Shown: one piece after another, positions 57,339 to 64,000 of the stretch
How the letters are laid out: each line of letters begins with the position of its first letter
Position numbering within the stretch: the first letter of the stretch is position 1
Source: Bradyrhizobium japonicum USDA 6
GTDB taxonomy: Bacteria > Pseudomonadota > Alphaproteobacteria > Rhizobiales > Xanthobacteraceae
Assembly (NCBI RefSeq): GCF_000284375.1
Contig: NC_017249.1
Coordinates: 3,636,001-3,700,000, forward strand
DNA: 64,000 bases
Direction: 5' to 3'
Notes under the pieces: generated by a model
Databases searched by the model: none
What the model was told of the DNA's origin: nothing
What the model saw: the letters and a program-made list of their open reading frames with translations, nothing else
Program-made: the position numbers and the translations under genes

Positions 57339-57712
57339 CGATCATCTCATTTCTCGGCGGCCCTGTCGTCAAGGCGCTGATCGATGCTTACAGCGCGAAG
57401 CTGAAGGCTGAGAATGTTGACACCAGGATCGCGGCTGATCTTGCGGCGAGCGAGATCGCGTCGCAGACGGCGGAAACCAAGGCCGTCATGGAATATAGAA
57501 TCGCGGAGCTCGGTTATTGGTACGAGCCGGATAAGTTGATTGGCTATTGCGTGACGGTCTATTTCGCGAAGCTCCTTGTCTGGGACAAGGTTCTCGGCCT
57601 CGGTACTACAGATGCCCTGGCGGGATTTGCGGCGATCACCGCCAATCTCGTGGTCTCTTTCTATTTCGCCAAGCGCGGATTCGAGAATGTTGCAAGGATC
57701 ATCAAGCGGTGA
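57329..57712 (+). CDS. 3TM-type phage holin
   Basis: The 127-aa protein has an N-terminal helix (MWMTIISFLGGPVVKALIDA), a charged region with AAETKAVMEYRI-like text, and two C-terminal hydrophobic segments (GYCVTVYFAKLLVWDKVLG and ALAGFAAITANLVVSFYFA). This fits the 3TM-holin family of rhizobial phages. RBS CGGAGG precedes it. Confidence 0.72.
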   Translation: MWMTIISFLGGPVVKALIDAYSAKLKAENVDTRIAADLAASEIASQTAETKAVMEYRIAELGYWYEPDKLIGYCVTVYFAKLLVWDKVLGLGTTDALAGFAAITANLVVSFYFAKRGFENVARIIKR

Positions 57713-57714
57713 AG

Positions 57715-58008
57715 ATGCCAGAGGATGAAATCAGGGCGATCGTGGCCGAGACACTGGCCGAGCAACACAGGCTGCAACAGGAGAGTGTCGATGCGATCGT
57801 TTTGAAGGCGGTCGCATCGGTGCTGGCGTCCTTCGGAATCGAAGATGACGACCGGAAGGAGCTAAGGGCCGATTTCCAGCACCTGCGGAGGTGGCGAAAG
57901 AGCGTGGAGCAGGCGCAGAGCTACACCTTCAAGGCCGTTATCACGGTGATCGCGACGGGACTGATGGGCGCCGTTTGGCTAGGCGTCAAGGTCGTACTGG
58001 GCAAGTGA
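57715..58008 (+). CDS. Phage protein, DUF6127-like (97 aa)
   Basis: A helical protein with LRADFQHLRRWRKSVEQAQS and a C-terminal membrane helix (TVIATGLMGAVWLGVKVVL). A GTG six bases upstream overlaps the holin stop. The DUF6127 assignment is tentative. Confidence 0.55.
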   Translation: MPEDEIRAIVAETLAEQHRLQQESVDAIVLKAVASVLASFGIEDDDRKELRADFQHLRRWRKSVEQAQSYTFKAVITVIATGLMGAVWLGVKVVLGK

Positions 58009-58071
58009 GCCGCTACGGCGGCAACATCGCTGCACCTTGACTCACGCAATTTCCCGCAAACGGGCCGTCTC

Positions 58072-58500
58072 ATGTACAAAATTCGTATCGTCGAAGCGTC
58101 CGATGACGACATCCTTGACACGTTGGCCGATCTGCATCGGTCGACGTTCTTCGATGCGGCGGCCATGCCGCAATTCGAGTTGGGAGCGTGGTGGCTTGCC
58201 TATCATGGCGGTGAGGCGGTCGCATTTGCCGGCGTCATACCGTCGACGCACGTTCGAAACGGCGGCTACTTCTCCAGGGTCGGCGTGTTGCAGCGGCATT
58301 GGGGGCGGGGACTCCAGCGCAGGCTGATGCGTGTGATCGAGGCGAGGGGGCGGCGTGTCGGATGGGATGCCATTGTGTCCGATACGACAGACAACCCGGT
58401 CTCTGCGAATAACTTCATCCAGGCGGGCTATCGGCTCTTCGAGCCAGAGGTGCCCTGGGCCTGGGCGCACACGCTTTATTGGCGGAAGTGGCTTCGCTGA
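58072..58500 (+). CDS. GNAT-family acetyltransferase
   Basis: The 142-aa protein shows VEASDDDILDTLADLHR, GEAVAFAGVIPSTHVRN, VGVLQRHWGRGLQRRLMR (acetyl-CoA-binding) and NNFIQAGYRLF. It follows the holin genes and is likely prophage cargo with an unknown substrate. Confidence 0.8.
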   Translation: MYKIRIVEASDDDILDTLADLHRSTFFDAAAMPQFELGAWWLAYHGGEAVAFAGVIPSTHVRNGGYFSRVGVLQRHWGRGLQRRLMRVIEARGRRVGWDAIVSDTTDNPVSANNFIQAGYRLFEPEVPWAWAHTLYWRKWLR

Positions 58501-58590
58501 GAGGGGTTTCCCGTGATGCGGAACGTGCTTTTCTCGGCGTAGGATGGTCAATGCGAGACACAGTGTGACTCGTACGCCCAAAATGTTCGA

Positions 58591-58625
58591 GGGCCCGGCA
58601 GCTTGATGGCTGCCGGGCCCTTTTT
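58591..58625 (+). terminator. Strong rho-independent terminator
   Basis: GGGCCCGGCAGC-TTGATG-GCTGCCGGGCCC is followed by TTTTT. Perfect 12-bp arms. It closes the prophage segment and may terminate a small RNA. Confidence 0.85.
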
Positions 58626-58736
58626 GCGTATTGAAGCGATGCGGGTGAAGTACTTGCGAAGTTGGCGGCGCCGGGCTTTAAGTTTGCTCTTGCAGGAAAT
58701 TCGGCACCCATAAGCCGATGTAAGGGAGCGCCGTCG

Positions 58737-60011
58737 ATGCCCACCAAGCCTCAATTGCCGGAACGTTCGTCGCGGGCGACGGGCGCGCCTACCGCGCTCG
58801 ACGGTCTCTTGGTCGTCGATTTCACGCGCGTCGTGGCGGGGCCGGCCTGCACACAGACACTTGCCGATTTCGGTGCACGCGTCATCAAGATCGAGAATCC
58901 GGATGGCGGCGACGATACGCGCGCCTATGAGCACGCCGAAATCGGCGGCGAAAGCGCCGCTTATCTGAGTCTGAACCGCAACAAGCGCGGTATCGCGCTC
59001 GACCTAACCGTGCCGCAGGCTCGCGAGATCGCACTGGACCTGATCCGGAAGGCGGATGTGGTCGTGGAGAATTTTTCGAGCGGGGTCATGAGGAAATTCG
59101 GCCTCGACTACGAGGCGGTCGCGCCGCTCAACCCGCGGCTGGTCTATTGCTCGATTTCCGCTTACGGGCGCACCGGACCGTTCGCTTCACGCCCCGGCTT
59201 CGATCCCATCACGCAGGCGGAAAGCGGTTTCATGTCGCTCAATGGGTTTGCCGATGGGCCTGCGGTTCGTACCGGCCCGCCGATCGTGGACATGGCGACG
59301 GGGATGTCCGCCTGCAACGCCATCTTGCTGGCGCTATTGGCGCGCGATCGGCTCGGCCGTGGTCAGCATGTCGAGGTCGCCCTGTTCGACGTCGCCATGG
59401 GCATGACCGGCTTCTACGGCATGGCCTATCTGATCAACGGCGAAAACCCCGGCCGGTTCGGCAATTCGCCGAGCGGGTCGCCCACTGTCGGCGTCTATGA
59501 AGCTTCCGATGGGCCGCTTTACATGGCCTGCGCCAATGACCGGCTCTATCGCCGGCTGGTGGTCGAGGTGCTGAACCGGCCCGATTTGATCACCGATCCG
59601 CAGTTCGCGTCGCGCAAAGCGCGCTCTGAGAACAAGGAACTCCTGCGGGCAGCCATCGCAGAGGTCTTTGCGAGCGATACCCTCGAGAATTGGATGGCGA
59701 AGATGAAGCTGGCCAATATCCCGGTTGGCTATCTTCGAACGGTCGAGGAGGGGTTCAATGCTCCCGAGGCCCGCGAGCGCCATCGCCTGAACAGGATTCC
59801 GCACCGTACGGCAGAGTGGGTCCCCAATATCGAACCTCCGATCAATATGAGCCTGACGGGAGCGATTGATCCCGTCGCTGCGCCCCTGTTAGGCGAGCAT
59901 ACCGAAGACGTCCTGCGTGATACGCTCGGTTACGACGAGCGTCGGATTTCGGAGTTCAATCAGAAGGGCGTCTTTGGATCAGGCAAACCATCGACCTCAG
60001 GCCAAGCCTGA
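58737..60011 (+). CDS. CaiB/BaiF-family CoA-transferase (class III)
   Basis: The 424-aa protein has DGLLVVDFTRVVAGPACTQTLADFGA, SLNRNKRGIALDL and the catalytic-type Asp region GFDPITQAESGFMSLNG. CaiB/BaiF enzymes move CoA between carboxylates. GGGAG precedes the ATG. It begins a run of catabolic genes on this strand. Confidence 0.88.
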   Translation: MPTKPQLPERSSRATGAPTALDGLLVVDFTRVVAGPACTQTLADFGARVIKIENPDGGDDTRAYEHAEIGGESAAYLSLNRNKRGIALDLTVPQAREIALDLIRKADVVVENFSSGVMRKFGLDYEAVAPLNPRLVYCSISAYGRTGPFASRPGFDPITQAESGFMSLNGFADGPAVRTGPPIVDMATGMSACNAILLALLARDRLGRGQHVEVALFDVAMGMTGFYGMAYLINGENPGRFGNSPSGSPTVGVYEASDGPLYMACANDRLYRRLVVEVLNRPDLITDPQFASRKARSENKELLRAAIAEVFASDTLENWMAKMKLANIPVGYLRTVEEGFNAPEARERHRLNRIPHRTAEWVPNIEPPINMSLTGAIDPVAAPLLGEHTEDVLRDTLGYDERRISEFNQKGVFGSGKPSTSGQA

Positions 60012-60196
60012 GCGGTCAGCTCCACGGAGCCGCCAGGCATCGCAAAGCTTGCGGAAAGCTGCTTTGAGAAGACGGTATACGCGACATCGCATTCCTGCGA
60101 ACAGCCGGGGTGCAGGGCGACCACGCAACGTTAACCCTGCCCAGCTTGATTTGGCGAAGTTCCCGCCGCATAACTATGTGAAAGCGAGGGACTCGA

Positions 60197-61426
60197 ATGG
60201 CGCCTGGTCAAGAGCCGAGCATGGGCCAGCCGACGGGGCAGGAAGCCGGTGGACGCGCCTATGCGGCAATGATCGCGAGGACCCGGGCGCTCGTGCCGCG
60301 GCTGCGAGAGCGGGCTGCCCGCACGGAGGAACTGCGGCATCTTCCGACGGAAACCGAGAAGGATCTCCACGACGCCGGCCTCTTCCGCATGCTGCAGCCG
60401 AAGCGCATCGGCGGTGCCGAGCTTGACTATGTCGCTCTCGTCGACTGCGCCGAACTGCTGGGAATGGCGGATGCGTCAGTGGCGTGGAATCTCGCTAACC
60501 TGGCAAGCCACCATTGGATGCTCGGCATGTTCGCGCAAAAGGCGCAGGATTTGGTCTGGGACCGCGATCCGGACGCGTTGATTGCGTCCTCTTTCATTTT
60601 TCCTGCCGGACGCGCCACGAGGGTCGAGGGCGGCTACCGGTTGCACGGCAGCTGGCCGTTTTCCTCCGGCGTTGCCTCCTGCGAGTGGAACATGCTCGCA
60701 AGCGTCGTTTACTCCGACGACGAGGCGGACGGCATCGAGTATCGAATCTTTCTGCTGCCGAAGGGCGATTACAAGGTGTTGGACACCTGGAATGTCGCGG
60801 GCCTGCGCGGGACGGGGTCCTGCGACGTCGAAGTCAGGGACGCTTTCGTGCCGGACTTTATGACGGTCGCGGTTGGCGATCTTGCCGGCGGCCCGACGCC
60901 GGGAAGCAAGGTCAATCCCAATCCGCTCTATGCGCTACCTGTGTTCTCGCTGTTTCCCTACGTCCTCTCCGGCGTCGCGCTGGGGAATGCTCAAGTATGC
61001 CTCGACGATTATGCGGAGGTCGCGCGTCATCGCATCTCGACCTACAACCGTGCCAAGCTGAGCGACTTTCAAAGCACGCAGATCAAGATCGCGGAGGCTT
61101 CGGCCAAGATCGACGCTGCGCGCCTGATCATGCGTTCGGCCTGCGTCAATGCAATGGAAGATGCGAGGCGCGGTCGTATTCCTGATATGGCGACCAAGAC
61201 CAGATATCGTCGCGATGGCGCATTTTCGGTGAATCTGTGCACCGACGCGGTCTCGATGCTGTTTGCGGCGAGCGGAGCGCGCGGTCTGTTCACGACGGGC
61301 GTGTTGCAGCGGCAGTTCCGCGATGCGCACGCGATAAACTCGCATCTTGCGTTCAACTTCGATGCGGCCGGAACCAATTACGGACGGGTGGCTCTGGGCC
61401 TGCCGTCCGAGAATCTCACGCTGTGA
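60197..61426 (+). CDS. Flavin-dependent monooxygenase, oxygenase component (HsaA/HpaB-C2-like)
   Basis: The 409-aa protein has the acyl-CoA dehydrogenase fold of group D flavin monooxygenases: SVAWNLANLASHHWMLGMF, YRLHGSWPFSSGVASCEWNM, VAGLRGTGSCDVEVRDAFVP and INSHLAFNFDAAGTNYGRV. It uses reduced FMN/FAD made by the next gene's reductase to hydroxylate a probably phenolic compound. It resembles HsaA and 4-hydroxyphenylacetate C2-hydroxylase. Confidence 0.82.
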   Translation: MAPGQEPSMGQPTGQEAGGRAYAAMIARTRALVPRLRERAARTEELRHLPTETEKDLHDAGLFRMLQPKRIGGAELDYVALVDCAELLGMADASVAWNLANLASHHWMLGMFAQKAQDLVWDRDPDALIASSFIFPAGRATRVEGGYRLHGSWPFSSGVASCEWNMLASVVYSDDEADGIEYRIFLLPKGDYKVLDTWNVAGLRGTGSCDVEVRDAFVPDFMTVAVGDLAGGPTPGSKVNPNPLYALPVFSLFPYVLSGVALGNAQVCLDDYAEVARHRISTYNRAKLSDFQSTQIKIAEASAKIDAARLIMRSACVNAMEDARRGRIPDMATKTRYRRDGAFSVNLCTDAVSMLFAASGARGLFTTGVLQRQFRDAHAINSHLAFNFDAAGTNYGRVALGLPSENLTL

Positions 61427-61435
61427 GGCCGGCCG

Positions 61436-61999
61436 ATGAATGATCTGCCGAAGCAGCCGGCCATTTCCGATCCAGCCAATGAGCTCGCCAGCGACAGCTC
61501 GCCGATCGATCCTCGTGATTTTCGCAACGCGCTTGGCACATACGGAACGGGCGTAACGATCATCACGGCCATGGCCGCTGATGGAAAGCCCTATGGTATC
61601 ACCTGCAATTCGTTCGCGTCAGTCTCTCTGAATCCCCCTCTGGTCCTGTGGAGCCTCGGATTCTATTCCTCAAGCCTCCCCGTGTTTCAGAACGCCAGCC
61701 ATTTCGCCGTTCACATACTCGGCACGTCGCAGCAAACGCTTGCGAACAAATTTGCAAAATCGTCCGAGGACAAGTTCGCCGGGGTCGACTGGACCCCGGG
61801 CCTCGGGAACGCGCCGGTCCTTGCCGAGAGTGTCGCCAACTTTCAATGCCGATCGGTCAATCGCTATTATGGCGGTGACCACGTGATTTTTCTCGGAGCG
61901 GTCGAGGCCTATGCCTACAGCGCCAAGGAGCCCCTGCTGTTTGCGCGCGGGGGGTATGGCCGGTTCCTGGCTGATGATGAACGCAAGAAGTCGCCATAA
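61436..61999 (+). CDS. Flavin reductase (HsaB/HpaC-like)
   Basis: The 187-aa protein shows FRNALGTYGTGVTIITAM, GITCNSFASVSLNPPLVLWSL and FAVHILGTSQQTLANKFAK, typical of NAD(P)H:FMN reductases that supply two-component monooxygenases. It is 9 bases after the oxygenase gene. Confidence 0.88.
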   Translation: MNDLPKQPAISDPANELASDSSPIDPRDFRNALGTYGTGVTIITAMAADGKPYGITCNSFASVSLNPPLVLWSLGFYSSSLPVFQNASHFAVHILGTSQQTLANKFAKSSEDKFAGVDWTPGLGNAPVLAESVANFQCRSVNRYYGGDHVIFLGAVEAYAYSAKEPLLFARGGYGRFLADDERKKSP

Positions 62000-62005
62000 G
62001 GCGAT

Positions 62006-62932
62006 TCAAGGACGCTCGTCGGCTCGGCGGTCTGTGGCCGAGAGCTTGTAGATTTCCAAAGCGTCCGCGTCGGCACCGCGTGCAGCCTTGGCCAGCCTGA
62101 ATATCTGTCCCGCGAGGGTCGCCATCGGCACGGGCGTTGACGTCGCCTGGGCGACATCGGCGACCGTGTCGAGATCCTTGAGCATTGTCGCGATATGGCC
62201 AAGCGGCGGCGAGTGGATGCCCTGGACCATGCGCGGCACGAAGAGCTGAAGCGGGATGGAATCCGCAAAGCCGCCGGCGAGCGCCTCGGGCAGCCGGCCT
62301 GCGTCAATCCCTGCATTCGAGGCAAGGCGCGTTGCTTCCGCCAGAACGGCCATCGCGCATCCGACGATCACCTGGTTGCAGAGCTTTGTGGTTTGGCCAG
62401 CCCCGATCGGGCCCATGTGGGTGAACCTGCGTGCCATGTGCAGCACATAGGGCCGTGCCCGCTCAATGTCAGCAGCTTCTCCGCCGGCCATGATGGCGAG
62501 CGTGCCTTCCTCTGCGCCCTTGGTGCCGCCGGACACCGGCGCATCTATCCAGCCCGCGCCATTCGCGTCTTTCAGCCGCGCTGCAAGATCGCGCGCGGCG
62601 TCGGGATGGATTGACGAGAAGTCGACGACGAGCTTGCCTGCGCCGGAAGCCGCTGCAAGACCCTCGGGTCCGAAGATCACCTCTTCGACGGCGGCGGCAT
62701 CGGTCACGCACATGAAGACGATATCCGCGTTCGCCAACATGTCGCGGGGTGTGGTTGCGCGCCTGGCGCCGGCCGCGACGAGCGGAGCGACCTTGCCCTC
62801 CGAACGATTCCAGACAGCGACCTGATGGCCGGCTTTGAGCAGGCGCCGGGTCATCGGCGTTCCCATCAGTCCAAGGCCGAGATAGCCGAGCCTCTCGACG
62901 CCGTGCGGGTTTGTCTTGGTCGCATCAGCCAT
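62006..62932 (-). CDS. NAD(P)-dependent beta-hydroxyacid dehydrogenase (HIBADH family)
   Basis: The 308-aa protein has the Rossmann start LGYLGLGLMGTPMTRRLLKAGH, the DAPVSGGTKGAEEGTL signature near residue 130, and the catalytic Lys region GAGQTTKLCNQ near residue 180. 3-hydroxyisobutyrate, tartronate semialdehyde or similar substrates are possible. It is convergent with the flavin reductase gene, 6 bases apart. Confidence 0.87.
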   Translation of the reverse strand: MADATKTNPHGVERLGYLGLGLMGTPMTRRLLKAGHQVAVWNRSEGKVAPLVAAGARRATTPRDMLANADIVFMCVTDAAAVEEVIFGPEGLAAASGAGKLVVDFSSIHPDAARDLAARLKDANGAGWIDAPVSGGTKGAEEGTLAIMAGGEAADIERARPYVLHMARRFTHMGPIGAGQTTKLCNQVIVGCAMAVLAEATRLASNAGIDAGRLPEALAGGFADSIPLQLFVPRMVQGIHSPPLGHIATMLKDLDTVADVAQATSTPVPMATLAGQIFRLAKAARGADADALEIYKLSATDRRADERP

Positions 62933-63096
62933 AGGTTGCCTCCTTCTGTCGCAGCGCAAACGCCGCCTTACCATACATTGCAGGTCGGACAGCGAAACCG
63001 TCCGGCTCGCATGGCTTGCCTGATTGTTTGAACCATGAAACATTTGCGCCAGTCGGGTTGGGTGGCGCCGGTCGGCGCCGGAGCAGCGGAGTGGGC

Positions 63097-64000
63097 ATGA
63101 TGCGAACCGTGTCGAAGTGGATCCTGGCTTTGGGAGCGGCGGCGGCTTTGAGCGCGGGGGCGGGCCCGTCATGGGCACAGCAGACCATTCGCGTCGGCTG
63201 GACCATCCCGGCCGAAGAATCCAAGTACTGGATGATGCGCAGGCCGGCTGAGTTTCCCAATATCGGCAAGGCTTACAATATCGAATGGACCCAATTTCAG
63301 GGCACCGCGCCGATGACGCAGGCATTGGCGGCCGGCGCGCTGGATTGCGCAACGCAAGCGCCGCTGTCGCTGGCCAACGGTGTGGTCGGCGGCAATCTCA
63401 AGGCCTACATCGTGGCGCAGCACGTCTTCGAGAAGCCCGGCGGTTTCTCGGTCTATTGGGCGGTGATGGATGACTCGCCGATCAAGACGATCGCCGATCT
63501 CAAAGGCAAGACGGTCGGCATTTCCGTGATCGGCGGCGGCACACAAGGCCCCTTCAACTTGTTGCTCAAGCAGAATGGCGTCGATCCGGCCAAGGACATC
63601 AAGCTGGTCGAGGTCGGTTTTGCCGTCTCCGAAGATGCGCTGCGCCAGGGCCGTGTCGACGCGGTCAACATGAACCAGCCGTTTGCCGCACGTGCGGAGG
63701 CGAAGGGTGGCACAAGAAAGCTGTTCTCGTTGTCGCAGGCGATGCCGAACATCGTGCACATCCTGGAAGCCTGCCGCGCCGATTTCGTCGACAAGAACCC
63801 CGACTTGGTGAAGGCCTACGTGCGTGACATTACCTCAGGTATGAAGAAAGCGCTGGCCAACCGCGAAGAGACGCTAAAGGTCGTGAATGAGGTTCTGAAG
63901 GCGCCTATTCCGGTGCTCGAGACCTATCTGCTCAAGGACAACGATTTCGGCCGCGATCCGGGTGCGGCGCCGAACTTCCCCGCGATCCAGAAGATGCTGG
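63097..64000 (+). CDS. ABC transporter substrate-binding protein (SsuA/NMT1-like), 3'-truncated by window edge
   Basis: The frame opens with tandem ATGs and a signal peptide (MRTVSKWILALGAAAALSAGAGPSWAQQ). The mature part has TIRVGWTIPAEESKYWMMRR, LAAGALDCATQAPLSLANG and SEDALRQGRVDAVN, as in periplasmic binding proteins for sulfonates, nitrate or pyrimidine precursors. The end lies outside the window. Confidence 0.82.
   Translation, partial: MMRTVSKWILALGAAAALSAGAGPSWAQQTIRVGWTIPAEESKYWMMRRPAEFPNIGKAYNIEWTQFQGTAPMTQALAAGALDCATQAPLSLANGVVGGNLKAYIVAQHVFEKPGGFSVYWAVMDDSPIKTIADLKGKTVGISVIGGGTQGPFNLLLKQNGVDPAKDIKLVEVGFAVSEDALRQGRVDAVNMNQPFAARAEAKGGTRKLFSLSQAMPNIVHILEACRADFVDKNPDLVKAYVRDITSGMKKALANREETLKVVNEVLKAPIPVLETYLLKDNDFGRDPGAAPNFPAIQKML

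Overview
The window looks like a high-GC alphaproteobacterial chromosome, most likely Bradyrhizobium or a close relative. The reasons are the G+C-rich codon use, a ureide/purine catabolism cluster with two BMP-type ABC transporters, SoxCD, CoxD/CoxE-like genes, a phasin, many short ORFs of the kind seen in Bradyrhizobium genomes, and a characteristic intergenic palindrome. This placement rests on recalled family features, not on a search.

Region 1 (1-20250) is for purine and ureide uptake and breakdown. It holds the tail of a PuuE-type allantoinase, a fused OHCU decarboxylase/HIU hydrolase, a xanthine-dehydrogenase-type enzyme (FAD subunit plus a [2Fe-2S]-molybdopterin fusion) and an 8-oxoguanine/guanine deaminase-type amidohydrolase. 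Two complete BMP-family nucleoside/purine ABC transporters follow, the second with an isochorismatase-fold amidase and a guanine-deaminase-like CDA enzyme in its operon. A Tsx-like outer-membrane protein lies between the two transporters, and an allantoate amidohydrolase diverges from the second operon. Together these could import purines or nucleosides and degrade them to ammonia.

Region 2 (20300-28800) is ordinary chromosome: an unrecognised 478-aa protein, DctA, a second-type methionine aminopeptidase, CoxE/CoxD-like VWA and MoxR proteins, and a quinone oxidoreductase. Region 3 (28790-31080) is a phage-type regulatory module: an S24 LexA/CI-like repressor, a divergent GcrA-like gene, and several similar palindromic or direct-repeat operator candidates. 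Region 4 (31100-40120) has a phasin, an alpha/beta hydrolase, an EAL-domain fragment, arginase, SoxCD, and an atypical Nramp protein that seems to start at CTG.

Region 5 (40120-58630) is the accessory part. Six same-strand copies of a short element (promoter-like TTGACA-N18-CAGAAT followed by a rho-independent terminator about 50 nt later) punctuate it. They delimit small cassettes: a DUF4261 gene behind an SOS-box promoter, an Imm11/DUF1629-like immunity gene with an N-terminal AHH-nuclease gene, and a flavoprotein monooxygenase. These lead into a decayed prophage (small-terminase-like gene, truncated and fused large terminase, tail-collar fibre, FkbM methyltransferase cargo, endolysin, holins, GNAT). 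Three genes in this region are broken by apparent single-G losses in G-runs.

Region 6 (58730-64000) returns to core metabolism: a class III CoA-transferase, a two-component flavin monooxygenase with its reductase, a beta-hydroxyacid dehydrogenase, and a truncated SsuA/NMT1-type binding protein. It looks like a small aromatic or xenobiotic catabolic locus.
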